Part shown: in pieces, positions 1 through 6,770 of the stretch
Layout of the letters: each line of letters opens with the position of its first letter
Numbering within the stretch: position 1 is the first letter of the stretch
DNA from: Verrucomicrobia bacterium UBA4286
GTDB taxonomy: Bacteria; Verrucomicrobiota; Kiritimatiellia; RFP12; UBA1067
DNA: 7,195 nt
Reading direction: 5' to 3'
NCBI GenBank assembly: GCA_002395905.1
Contig: DGVK01000162.1
Coordinates: 1 to 7,195 of the forward strand
Made by a program: the position numbers and the translations under genes
The notes under the pieces: model-generated
Told to the model about the DNA's origin: nothing
Seen by the model: the letters and a program-made list of their open reading frames with translations, nothing else
Databases searched by the model: none

Positions 1-2
1 CC

Positions 3-449
3 GAGAGCTACAAGACCGAGGTCGCGAGCGGCGCGACATGGCTCGGCCACGGCTATTCGACCGACATTACCCAGGTGATCGTCGGCGACGAGGAGGCCGG
101 CGCGCCAGCGCGCGACGACATAGGCTTTGCGCTCCCGAAGGAGGGCTTCACCATCGCTTTCGACGAGATGGTGGTGGCGAGCGACGCCAAGCGCAAGGAT
201 CTCGCCTACGCCTTCATAAACTACATTTACGACGGTGAGGTCGCCGCGGCGAACATGGACTACATCTGCGGACCCAATCCGGTCAAGCCGGGAATCGATC
301 TGCTCGACGAGGAATACCGTTCGCTGATCATACTCGATCAGCAGACGCTCCGTCACGGGCAGGTTCTCATGAGTTTTGACGGCAAGCCCGAGGTTCAGGA
401 GCTCTACAACAGAGCCTGGGACCGCATCAAAGCCACCGAGGCGAGGTGA
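3..449 (+). CDS. Spermidine/putrescine ABC transporter substrate-binding protein, C-terminal fragment (PotD-like)
   Basis: This is the last 148 codons of a gene that begins before the window. The frame is open from base 3, so the GTG at 75 is an internal Val and not a start. The protein resembles the C-terminal lobe of PotD-type periplasmic polyamine-binding proteins. It has a 'DDIGFALPKEGF' segment, then 'AFDEMVVASDAKRKDLAYAFINYIYDGEVAAANMDYICGPNP', matching the family pattern of Pro-Lys-Glu-Gly, Asp, then a helix of the 'A..FINY' type and a 'PN' turn. The end, 'ELYNRAWDRIKATEAR', matches the usual terminal helix. Such proteins deliver spermidine or putrescine to the PotABC permease. The fragment cannot show whether this one binds polyamines or another small cation or sugar. 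Its stop codon overlaps the next start by 4 bp, so the two are probably cotranscribed. Confidence 0.85.
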   Translation, partial: ESYKTEVASGATWLGHGYSTDITQVIVGDEEAGAPARDDIGFALPKEGFTIAFDEMVVASDAKRKDLAYAFINYIYDGEVAAANMDYICGPNPVKPGIDLLDEEYRSLIILDQQTLRHGQVLMSFDGKPEVQELYNRAWDRIKATEAR

Positions 450-1387
450 CTGTCGACGAGATAGGTCGCCGCATCGACGGCCTCGGCCTGTGGGACGCGG
501 TGTATCCGTACCACTGGGCGATAAAACCCAAAGGCACGGTTCTGCCATACTTCTTCGCCGCGGTCAAGGGCGATCGCGGCGAAGTGAAGGTCAGGGTGCT
601 GCTGCTTGAAGGCTGGCAGACGTTTCACGACTTCGTGCGCACCGGGGTCGACCGCAACTTTGGCTGGTATTCGTCGCCGATAGAGTTCCCTCATTTTGAA
701 CTTGTGATACTGGCTGACGGCTCAAGTGCGCTTTTCAGGCACGACCCGGGGTATCTTCCGGCGGCCGCCGACGAGGCGGGTCGCTCGTTGTGCGAACGCA
801 TGCTGTGGGAGGTCTTCGGCGTCATGATGCGTATAGAGTCCGACAGAAAGCTCCCGCTCAGATACGCCGATGAGAAAGCGCTCTTCGCGCGGGTCGAGGA
901 CCGCCGCGGCAACTGGACCGACGAACCTCTGCCTATACCTGATCCCCGGACACATGTAGAGAGCGTGACTTTTTCAAAGGCCGAGCTCAAGAAGGCGAAG
1001 GATCTCCCGTTCGCGGCCGGTGATTCCGTGGAACTCGACTTCCGTCTGGTTCCCGGCCTCGCCACGAAGGAGAAGCGGCCGCGATGTGCATATGTGCTGG
1101 CCGGAGTGGATGGTTCAAGCGGCGAGAATATCATTTGGAACTGCATATCCGTCAATCCCGAAACGGGCCTTCGCGGAATGTGGGAGTCTGTGCCGCCGCG
1201 CATCCTCGGCTTGTTGTCCGCCCGCGGCAGGATGCCTGGCGAGATCAAGGTCGTCTCGGGCAGGATGTTCCGCCTGATGCGCCCGCTCTGCATGGAGATA
1301 CCTTTCAGGCTGTCGCTCCACGACCGGCTCCCCCGCCTTGAAGCCGCGTATCTGGCGCAGTGCGACCCGTCGAGATTTGTGGTATAA
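446..1387 (+). CDS. Uncharacterised 313-residue soluble protein downstream of the potD-like gene
   Basis: I do not recognise this protein with certainty. It starts at GTG 446, inside a GTGA overlap with the preceding stop, which implies translational coupling. There is no signal peptide or membrane segment. The N-terminal half (residues about 15-145) is rich in aromatics: 'LWDAVYPYHWAIKPKG', 'RVLLLEGWQTFHDFVR', 'NFGWYSSPIEFPHFEL', 'FRHDPGYLPAAADEAG'. The pattern of W/Y, then 'VLLLEGWQTFHDFVR', then 'FRHDPGYLP' followed by a helical stretch faintly recalls uncharacterised bacterial DUF families of the DUF6930/DUF7309 kind, but that is an impression and not a match. The C-terminal half (about 165-313) looks like a beta-rich domain ('DSVELDFRLVPG', 'RCAYVLAGVDGSSGENIIWNCISVNPETG') ending in a long helix. 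Codon use matches the neighbours. Its TAA stop lies inside the -10 hexamer of the next transcription unit. It is a real gene by frame and codon bias; its function is unknown. Confidence 0.8.
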   Translation: MTVDEIGRRIDGLGLWDAVYPYHWAIKPKGTVLPYFFAAVKGDRGEVKVRVLLLEGWQTFHDFVRTGVDRNFGWYSSPIEFPHFELVILADGSSALFRHDPGYLPAAADEAGRSLCERMLWEVFGVMMRIESDRKLPLRYADEKALFARVEDRRGNWTDEPLPIPDPRTHVESVTFSKAELKKAKDLPFAAGDSVELDFRLVPGLATKEKRPRCAYVLAGVDGSSGENIIWNCISVNPETGLRGMWESVPPRILGLLSARGRMPGEIKVVSGRMFRLMRPLCMEIPFRLSLHDRLPRLEAAYLAQCDPSRFVV

Positions 1388-1388
1388 T
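1380..1388 (+). promoter_or_regulatory. Extended -10 promoter (TGGTATAAT) driving the XRE-accDA-hydF operon
   Basis: TG (1380-1381), one spacer base, then a perfect TATAAT (1383-1388) make a textbook sigma-70 extended -10 element. The best -35 at a 17-bp spacer (GTGCGA, about 1360-1365) matches TTGACA at only 3 of 6 bases, as is common for extended -10 promoters. Transcription would begin near 1394-1396, giving a short leader of about 20 nt with an AGAAAGG ribosome-binding site at 1403-1409, 7 nt before the ATG at 1417. The hexamer overlaps the TAA stop (1385-1387) of the upstream gene, so readthrough from upstream is also possible. Confidence 0.75.
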
Positions 1389-1416
1389 ATACCGACAAAC
1401 CAAGAAAGGCGACTCA

Positions 1417-1983
1417 ATGGCCACAGAATCCAAAGTTGGGCGGAGAATCCGCACGTTTCGCGAGAAGCTCGACATGAGCATCTACGATCTCGCTCAGAGA
1501 AGCGGGATCGAAGAGAAAGTCATAAACTCGATCGAGAAGGGCGAGGTCCTTCCCGCTCTCGGCGTGCTTACAAAACTTTCACGTGCGCTCGGGCAGAGGC
1601 TTGGCACTTTCATGGACGACCAGTTCAAGCCCGATCCCATCATCACGCGTGCGAAGGATCTCGAGGCCGCGAAGGTCGCGGGCGAGGGCATGAACGATCT
1701 CGGCTACGCCTCCCATTCGCTCGCCATCGGCAAGCCCGACCGCCACATGGATCCGTTCCGAATCGAATTCGGCGCCGACGGGCGCGACGAGTCTTCGTCT
1801 CATGAAGGCGAAGAACTTATCATCTGTCTCGCCGGCGAGGTCGAGCTCAAGTACGGGAAGGAGGTCGTGACGACCTTGAAGCCCGGCGACACGGCCTATT
1901 ACAACTCGGTCGTGACACATTCGCTGAGGGCCGTCGGCGGCAGGCCCGCCAGCATATACGGCATTGTTTTCATGCCGTTCTGA
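1417..1983 (+). CDS. XRE-family transcriptional regulator with C-terminal cupin sensor domain
   Basis: The 188-residue protein pairs an N-terminal XRE/Cro-type helix-turn-helix (residues about 8-63: 'GRRIRTFREKLDMSIYDLAQ', then 'GIEEKVINSIEKGEVLPALG' and 'LTKLSRALG') with a C-terminal cupin barrel (about 112-188). The cupin keeps motif 1 in the form 'SHEGEELIICLAGEVEL' (H129, E133) and motif 2 in the form 'LKPGDTAYYNSVVTHSLRA' (G157-D158, H168), so metal or small-molecule binding is plausible. This architecture is shared with PuuR and related regulators, where the cupin senses a metabolite and the HTH binds operators. The ATG at 1417 is chosen because an AGAAAGG site lies 7 nt upstream, the promoter would leave an earlier in-frame ATG at 1360 untranscribed, and the HTH begins right after it. 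It is first in the operon, 30 nt before accD. Polyamine sensing (PuuR-like, beside a potD-like gene) or acyl-CoA/fatty-acid-linked sensing (beside accDA) are both inferences. Confidence 0.88.
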   Translation: MATESKVGRRIRTFREKLDMSIYDLAQRSGIEEKVINSIEKGEVLPALGVLTKLSRALGQRLGTFMDDQFKPDPIITRAKDLEAAKVAGEGMNDLGYASHSLAIGKPDRHMDPFRIEFGADGRDESSSHEGEELIICLAGEVELKYGKEVVTTLKPGDTAYYNSVVTHSLRAVGGRPASIYGIVFMPF

Positions 1984-2013
1984 AGTTTCAAACAACGCAA
2001 TCGGGGATGACTC

Positions 2014-2841
2014 ATGGGCTGGTTCGAACAGAAGGAAAAGCCGAAGATTCCGCAGGCGAAGGCGCTTTGGGCGATCTGCCCCAAGTGTATGAGCCACTTT
2101 GAAAAAAAGGTGTGGCAGGACAACGCCCGCATCTGTCCCAAGTGCGGCTACCACGGGCGCCTCTCGGCGCGCGAGCGTATCGCGCAGACTGCAGACGACG
2201 GGACGTTCTGCGAGGTGTTCCGCGAAGTGAGCTACTCCGACCACCTCAAGTTCCACGATGCGACCGGCCCCTACCGCGACAAGGTCGAGGCGACCATCGC
2301 CAAGACCGGCGAGACGGAATCCATCGTGGTCGGGACGTGCGAAATCGGCGGACACAAGGCGATGCTCGGCGTCATGGACTTTTCGTTCATGGGCGGCAGC
2401 CTCGGGACGGGGACCGGCGAGCGCATAGCCCGCGCGTGCGAGCAGGCCGTCGCCGAGCGCCGTCCGCTCGTGCTATTCAGCGCGTCCGGCGGCGCCCGCA
2501 TGCACGAAGGCATACTTTCCCTGATGCAGATGGCCAAGACCTCCGCCGCAATAGGCCGTTTGAAGGACGCGGGCCTGCCCTACATATCCGTCCTCACCGA
2601 CCCGACGACCGGCGGCGTCTCGGCGAGCTACGCCATGCTCGGCGATATAAACATAACCGAGCCTCGCGCCCTCATCGGTTTTGCGGGGCGCCGCGTGATC
2701 GAGAACACGATCCACCAGAAGCTGCCCGACGATTTCCAGTCGGCCGAGTATCTGGAGAAGCACGGCTTCATCGACAAGATCGTGGAGCGCAGGAACATGA
2801 AGGCGTTCATCGCCAAGATGCTTAACTACTGGGGGTTCTGA
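2014..2841 (+). CDS. accD: Acetyl-CoA carboxylase carboxyltransferase subunit beta
   Basis: AccD forms, with AccA, the carboxyltransferase that moves the carboxyl group from carboxybiotin (on AccB) to acetyl-CoA, making malonyl-CoA for fatty acid synthesis in the cytoplasm. The N-terminal four-Cys zinc ribbon is intact: C22-PK-C25 and C41-PK-C44. The crotonase-fold core carries the family signatures 'SFMGGSLGTGTGERI', 'LFSASGGARMHEGILSLMQM', 'LPYISVLTDPTTGGVSASYA', 'LGDINITEPRALIGFAGRRV' and 'QKLPDDFQSAEYLEKHGFID'. These align almost without gaps to the E. coli protein from memory. At 275 residues it is slightly shorter than the usual 280-305. The start at 2014 follows a GGGGA site (2003-2007). 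Its stop overlaps the accA start by one base (TGATG), the standard coupling for two subunits made in equal amounts. Confidence 0.97.
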   Translation: MGWFEQKEKPKIPQAKALWAICPKCMSHFEKKVWQDNARICPKCGYHGRLSARERIAQTADDGTFCEVFREVSYSDHLKFHDATGPYRDKVEATIAKTGETESIVVGTCEIGGHKAMLGVMDFSFMGGSLGTGTGERIARACEQAVAERRPLVLFSASGGARMHEGILSLMQMAKTSAAIGRLKDAGLPYISVLTDPTTGGVSASYAMLGDINITEPRALIGFAGRRVIENTIHQKLPDDFQSAEYLEKHGFIDKIVERRNMKAFIAKMLNYWGF

Positions 2842-3680
2842 TGATGGCTGCCAAGAAAACTGCGAAGAAGGCCGCTGTGGCGAAGATGACTGCGATGGAC
2901 CGCGTGAAGCTCGCGCGCGACCCGAAGAGGCCTCACATAGGCGACTTCATACGGCTTATGTGCTCCGACTTCGAGGAGCTCCACGGCGACAGGCTCGTCA
3001 ACGACGACCGCGGTCTCATCGGCGGCTTCGCTACGATGGACGGCGAGAAGATGCTCGTCCTCGGCCACCACAAGGGCGCCACCGTCGAGGAGAACATGGA
3101 GGCCAATTTCGGAATGGTCAATCCCGACGGATACCGCAAGGCCATGCGTCTGGCGACGCTCGCCGAGAAGTTCCACCTTCCCGTCGTGACTTTCGTTGAC
3201 ACCCCCGGCGCGTATCCCGGCGACACTGCAGAGGCTCGCGGACAGGCTGAGGCGATCGCCAAGTCTTTGGAATTCTTCGCCGGCCTCAAGACGCCTGTCG
3301 TGGTGGTCGTCACCGGCGAGGGAGGTTCCGGCGGAGCGCTCGCGATAGCCGTCGGCGACACTGTTCTCATGCTCGAGAACGCGGTGTATTCCGTCATCTC
3401 GCCCGAAGGCTGCGCCGGCATCCTCTGGCGCGACGGCGCGAAGGCGCCCGAAGCGGCCGAGGCTCTCAAGATAACGGCTCCCGACCTTCTCAAGCTCGGC
3501 GCGATCGACGAGATTGTAAAGGAGCCCGCAGGCGGCGCCCAGAAGAATCACGCCGCCGCTGCGGCCGCCGTCAAGAAGAGCGTCCTCAAGGCTCTTAAGG
3601 CGTTGAAGGGCATTCCTCTTGACGAGCTCTTGAACCGCCGCTACGCGAAACTGCGCGCGATGGGCAACTTCTTCAAGTAA
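2841..3680 (+). CDS. accA: Acetyl-CoA carboxylase carboxyltransferase subunit alpha (short N-terminus)
   Basis: This is the alpha partner of AccD in the carboxyltransferase half-reaction. Signatures run throughout: 'LARDPKRPHIGDFIRLM', 'EELHGDRLVNDDRGLIGGFA', 'FGMVNPDGYRKAMRLATLAE', 'VTFVDTPGAYPGDTAEARGQ', the oxyanion-region 'GEGGSGGALAIAVGD', 'VYSVISPEGCAGILWRDGAK' and 'LKLGAIDEIVKEPAGGA'. The length is 279 residues against about 315-320 for typical AccA. The missing part is N-terminal: the family's leading helical segment of about 40 residues is replaced by a short Ala/Lys-rich stretch (residues 3-15, 'AAKKTAKKAAVAK'), so the conserved 'DRVKLARDPKRP' begins near residue 20. The start at 2841 overlaps the accD stop; ATG 2844 is an equally good alternative. 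A run of five G at 2831-2835 could serve as ribosome-binding site. Confidence 0.96.
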   Translation: MMAAKKTAKKAAVAKMTAMDRVKLARDPKRPHIGDFIRLMCSDFEELHGDRLVNDDRGLIGGFATMDGEKMLVLGHHKGATVEENMEANFGMVNPDGYRKAMRLATLAEKFHLPVVTFVDTPGAYPGDTAEARGQAEAIAKSLEFFAGLKTPVVVVVTGEGGSGGALAIAVGDTVLMLENAVYSVISPEGCAGILWRDGAKAPEAAEALKITAPDLLKLGAIDEIVKEPAGGAQKNHAAAAAAVKKSVLKALKALKGIPLDELLNRRYAKLRAMGNFFK

Positions 3681-3693
3681 GGGACGTGCCGCC

Positions 3694-4836
3694 TTGGCGG
3701 AACTATACGAGACACCGAAAGGCAGCCGCACGCACATAGCCTTCTTCGGCCTGCGCAACGCCGGCAAATCGACGCTTGTAAATGCGTTCACGCGCCAGGA
3801 CGTGGCGATTGTGAGCGACGTCGCCGGCACGACGACCGATCCGGTGTCGAAGGCCATGGAGATTCTGCCTCTCGGGCCGTGCCTGATAACCGATACCGCC
3901 GGGCTGGACGATGTCGGCGAGCTCGGCGGAAAGCGCGTAGAGAAAACCCTCGCCGTTCTTGCGACCGCCGATGTCGCGGTGTGGGTGGATGACGGCGGCG
4001 CCGCGTCCGGCGCGGACGCCTTCAGAAAACGCTTTGACGACGAGTGCCGCAGACGCGGCGTGACCGTCCTTGAATACAGGCGCGGCGACTCTGTCGACGC
4101 GCTGCGTGAGAAGATAGCCTCCCTGCGTCTTGCGGACGCCGCGCCGGGGCTTCTCGACGGTCTTGCCAAGGCGGGCGACCGCGTGGTGTGCGTCTGCCCG
4201 ATAGACGAAAGCGCGCCGAAAGGCCGTCTCATCCTGCCGCAGGTCCAGCTTATCCGCGAGTGTCTCGACATCGGCGCATGGAGCGTCGTATGCCAGCCGC
4301 GCGAACTGCCGCGCGTTCTCGGCGAGGTGAAGTGCAGCCTTGTCGTGACCGACTCTCAGGCGTTCGGCGAGGTGAAGGATTCGCTGGCGTCGCTCGCCGC
4401 GGGCCGCCGCCCCGCGCTCACCTCGTTCTCCATACTCTTCGCCCGGCAGAAGGGCGACCTTGCGGAATACCTCAAGGGGCTTGCGGCGGTGCGCTCTCTC
4501 AAGGACGGCGACCGCGTGCTTGTCGCCGAGGGCTGCACCCACCACCGCCAGTGCAACGATATAGGAACGGTCAAAATCCCCAGAGCGCTTTCGAAGATGA
4601 CAGGCCGCCGCCTTGAGTTCTCTTTTGCGGGCGGCGGCGCGTTCGGCGTCTCGTCCGACGGCGGCGCGCCGGCTCTTGTGGTGCAGTGCGGCGGCTGCAT
4701 GCTCACGCGGCGCGAGGTTCTAAGGCGAATCGGCCTCTGCCGCGAGGCGGGCGTGCCGATCGTCAACTACGGCATGCTCCTCGCCGCGGCGCACGGGCTC
4801 GCCGGCGCGCGCCCCGACGGACTTGTAGACCTATGA
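3694..4836 (+). CDS. hydF: [FeFe]-hydrogenase H-cluster maturation GTPase HydF (atypical)
   Basis: HydF is the scaffold GTPase that receives the 2Fe subcluster precursor built with HydE and HydG and passes it to apo-[FeFe]-hydrogenase. The 380-residue protein has the N-terminal GTPase domain with P-loop G19-LRNAGKS-26, the switch-I region 'DVAGTTTDPV' and the G3 motif D67-TAG-70, followed by the typical 'LDDVGELGGKRVEKTL'. The C-terminal Fe-S motif is present as C281-T-H283 and, 47 residues later, Q331-C332-GG-C335, matching CxH-x(46-53)-HCxxC except that the His is Gln. I see no NKxD (G4) motif; the expected place reads 'GVTVLEYRRGDSVDALRE'. The start is TTG at 3694: the protein N-terminus aligns there, a GGGA ribosome-binding site lies at 3681-3684, and the next in-frame ATG would remove the P-loop. 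It lies 13 nt after accA and overlaps the next gene by 4 bp. HydE, HydG and the hydrogenase are not in the window. Confidence 0.93.
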   Translation: MAELYETPKGSRTHIAFFGLRNAGKSTLVNAFTRQDVAIVSDVAGTTTDPVSKAMEILPLGPCLITDTAGLDDVGELGGKRVEKTLAVLATADVAVWVDDGGAASGADAFRKRFDDECRRRGVTVLEYRRGDSVDALREKIASLRLADAAPGLLDGLAKAGDRVVCVCPIDESAPKGRLILPQVQLIRECLDIGAWSVVCQPRELPRVLGEVKCSLVVTDSQAFGEVKDSLASLAAGRRPALTSFSILFARQKGDLAEYLKGLAAVRSLKDGDRVLVAEGCTHHRQCNDIGTVKIPRALSKMTGRRLEFSFAGGGAFGVSSDGGAPALVVQCGGCMLTRREVLRRIGLCREAGVPIVNYGMLLAAAHGLAGARPDGLVDL

Positions 4837-5633
4837 CCTGGAAAGCCAACTATCACACCCACACCACATGGTGCGACGGTAAAGACAGCCCCGAAACGGT
4901 CGTGCTCTCGGCGGTCGCCAAAGGTTTCGAGGCGATTGGATTCTCTTCACACGCCATGCTGCCAAAGCCGATCCTCGACTGGGTTCTCACGCCCGAAAAG
5001 TCGCTGCGCTACGCGGACGAGATACGCGATCTCGCCTCCCGATACTCCGGCCGCATAAGGGTTCTCTGCGGCGTAGAGGCCGACTATTCGGCGGGAAGCG
5101 CCAGTCCCGACAGGTCCAGCTACGCGGCGATGAAGCCCGACTACATAATAGGCTCCATCCATTTCGTCACCGCCCCCGACGGCGCGCTCGTCTGTGTCGA
5201 CAAGTCGCCGCAGTCGCTGGCCGAGGGCGTGCGCGACCACTTCGGCGGCAGCGTCGAGGCGTACATTCGCGCCTACTTCGCGCAGCAGCGCGAGATGGTC
5301 GGCCGGTTTGATTTCGACATTGCCGGACATCTCGATCTCGTGCGCAAGTTCAACACGAAGCACCCCTACTTCGACGAGTCCGCCGCGTGGTACCGCGAAG
5401 AGCTTGAAAAAACCGCCGATGCGGTCGCGGCGAGCGGGAAGATCGTCGAAGTCAACACCGGCGCGATCTCGCGCGGCTGGATGGACGACGCCTATCCTTC
5501 GGCGGCGTTCCGCGCGCTTCTGCGCGAGCGCGGCGTGAAGTTCATCCTGAGCGCCGACGCGCACAGCGCCGAGACGATCGACTGCGCGTTCGACAGATTC
5601 GGCAACGCCGAGGAATATACGAGGTTCTTATGA
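4833..5633 (+). CDS. PHP-domain phosphoesterase, histidinol-phosphatase (HisK/HisJ) type
   Basis: The 266-residue protein is a single PHP domain, the metal-dependent phosphoesterase fold of the monofunctional histidinol phosphatases that convert L-histidinol phosphate to histidinol. Candidate metal ligands are all visible in order: H8-T-H10, D15, H40 ('GFSSHAM'), E82 ('CGVEADY'), H110 ('GSIHFV'), H167-L-D169 ('AGHLDLVRKF') and D242-A-H244 ('LSADAHSAE'). The motif 'GSIHFV' and the segment 'VEVNTGAISRG' are typical of the HisK branch. The ATG at 4833 overlaps the hydF stop (ATGA), and the PHP domain starts only 7 residues in, so an earlier start within hydF is not needed. No other his genes are nearby, so the substrate could be another phosphoester; the exact specificity is inferred. 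Confidence 0.87.
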   Translation: MTWKANYHTHTTWCDGKDSPETVVLSAVAKGFEAIGFSSHAMLPKPILDWVLTPEKSLRYADEIRDLASRYSGRIRVLCGVEADYSAGSASPDRSSYAAMKPDYIIGSIHFVTAPDGALVCVDKSPQSLAEGVRDHFGGSVEAYIRAYFAQQREMVGRFDFDIAGHLDLVRKFNTKHPYFDESAAWYREELEKTADAVAASGKIVEVNTGAISRGWMDDAYPSAAFRALLRERGVKFILSADAHSAETIDCAFDRFGNAEEYTRFL

Positions 5634-6418
5634 GAGACTTGAGCGAGATACTTGAAGAGGTCGAAAGCCGCATAGCCGCCGCGTGCAGAAGAGCGGGAAG
5701 GAATCCGGACGACGTTGAAATCGTCGCCGTCACCAAGACCCACGGCGCGGAGGTCGTGGGCGAGGCCGTCGCGGCAGGCCTGCGCATCGTAGGCGAGAAC
5801 AAGGTCCAGGAGGCCGCATGGAAGAAACCCGCGAGCGCGTCCGGGCCGGAATGGCATCTCATCGGCCACCTCCAGGGCAACAAGGTTCGCCACGCCCTCG
5901 AACTATTCGACTGCATCCACTCCGTCGATTCCGCCGCGCTCGCCGACAGGATCGACCGCATAGCCGGCGAGACGGGCGCGTCGCCAAGAATTCTTCTCGA
6001 AGTCAACGTCTCCGGCGAGAAGTCGAAAAGCGGCATGAAACCCGAGGAGGTGGAGTCCGTCGCGCGTCACATCGTCGAGAACTGCCGCAGGATTACTCTT
6101 GAAGGGCTTATGACGATGGCGCCGTTCTCCGAGAATCCGGAGGACGCGAGACCTTGTTTCCGGCGGCTCAGGGAGCTGCGGGATTCGCTGCAGAACCGTC
6201 TTGGAATAGGACTGCCGCGTCTTTCAATGGGCATGAGCGGCGACTATGAAGTCGCCGTCGAAGAAGGCGCCACATGGGTGCGGCTCGGCACGGTGCTTTT
6301 CGGCGAAAGGCCGAAGGTGAAGTCCGTCCGGGCCACGGCCGACAGCGACGACGGTTTTACCGGCGGCGGGCTCGACTCGTATTCCGGCGCCGGCCCGACC
6401 GTCCGAGTGCTGGACTAG
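5630..6418 (+). CDS. YggS/PLPBP-family pyridoxal-phosphate homeostasis protein
   Basis: This family (YggS in E. coli, PLPBP in humans) binds PLP without a known catalytic activity and keeps PLP and amino-acid pools balanced. It has a single alanine-racemase-like TIM-barrel domain. The PLP lysine is K36 in 'IVAVTKTHGAEVV', the same number as in E. coli YggS. Further signatures are 'GENKVQEAAWK', 'WHLIGHLQGNKV', 'IHSVDSAALADRI', 'LLEVNVSGEKSKSGM', 'LEGLMTMAPFSE', 'LSMGMSGDYEVAVEEGATWV' and 'RLGTVLFGER'. The family normally ends soon after the last motif. Here about 33 further residues follow, low in complexity and Gly/Ser/Asp-rich ('DSDDGFTGGGLDSYSGAG'), a probably disordered tail. The start overlaps the preceding stop as ATGA. 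It is the last gene of the operon. Confidence 0.95.
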   Translation: MRDLSEILEEVESRIAAACRRAGRNPDDVEIVAVTKTHGAEVVGEAVAAGLRIVGENKVQEAAWKKPASASGPEWHLIGHLQGNKVRHALELFDCIHSVDSAALADRIDRIAGETGASPRILLEVNVSGEKSKSGMKPEEVESVARHIVENCRRITLEGLMTMAPFSENPEDARPCFRRLRELRDSLQNRLGIGLPRLSMGMSGDYEVAVEEGATWVRLGTVLFGERPKVKSVRATADSDDGFTGGGLDSYSGAGPTVRVLD

Positions 6419-6540
6419 TCCTCGGGGCGCTCGCGCTCCTCGAAGAAGAAGCATCCGTCCTGCGCCTCGTCGTCGCAGATGTATTCGTCCTCGCTCTCCG
6501 AAAAATTCGGATGGTCGCAGATGCAGGCGCCGTCGGCCAT
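6415..6540 (-). CDS. Possible small Cys-rich acidic ORF, possibly the 3' end of a broken gene
   Basis: On the minus strand a frame with very strong G/C third-position bias reads from ATG 6540 to TAG 6415 (41 residues): 'MADGACICDHPNFSESEDEY', then 'ICDDEAQDGCFFFEERERPE' and a final D. The same frame is open 15 more codons upstream (to TGA at 6586-6588) and reads further Cys and Trp ('CASGRGWCEWRRCR'), with no start codon there. In a neighbouring minus frame, just upstream, 'VVTRISVEPDDETAFSLSAM' also looks coding; joining the two needs a +1 shift near 6585. This suggests either a frameshifted gene of roughly 95 residues or a decayed remnant. Closely spaced Cys (C-x-C, later single Cys) would fit a metal site. 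The stop overlaps the convergent yggS-family stop through the palindrome ACTAGT. I do not recognise a family. Confidence 0.3.
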   Translation of the reverse strand: MADGACICDHPNFSESEDEYICDDEAQDGCFFFEERERPED

Positions 6541-6770
6541 CCTGCATCTGCGCCACTCGCACCAGCCGCGTCCGCTCGCGCAGGTTCATGGCGCTGAGAG
6601 AAAAGGCCGTTTCGTCGTCCGGCTCGACCGAAATCCTCGTTACTACCGAGCTTGTGCGCGTGATGCGCCCGCACCGCCGCGCCTGAACCGCCTGTCGACC
6701 GCAAATCCAATCTGGACAATGCTCTGCCTAGTCTGCGGGGGTGGCGGCCTTCGGGTGCAGGGAAGCCTGC
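6541..6770. other. Region without an intact gene between the small minus ORF and the repeat array
   Basis: No convincing full-length ORF is present on either strand. The minus strand keeps short coding-like stretches that change frame: one around 6590-6700, with 'RRCGRITRTS' and 'DETAFSLSAM' but no start codon upstream of its ATG at 6589. The frame ends upstream at a stop (6728-6730). A 5-bp GC hairpin (6757-6761 with 6766-6770, loop GAAG) directly borders the AT-rich array. I read this as probable remnant coding DNA truncated near the array. Confidence 0.35.

Noticed and set aside
2826..4271. A 481-codon open frame on the minus strand opposite accA and hydF
   Set aside because: It is antisense to two strongly recognised genes, its translation is rich in Arg, Ser and His with no family motif, and long antisense frames are expected in GC-rich codon-biased DNA.
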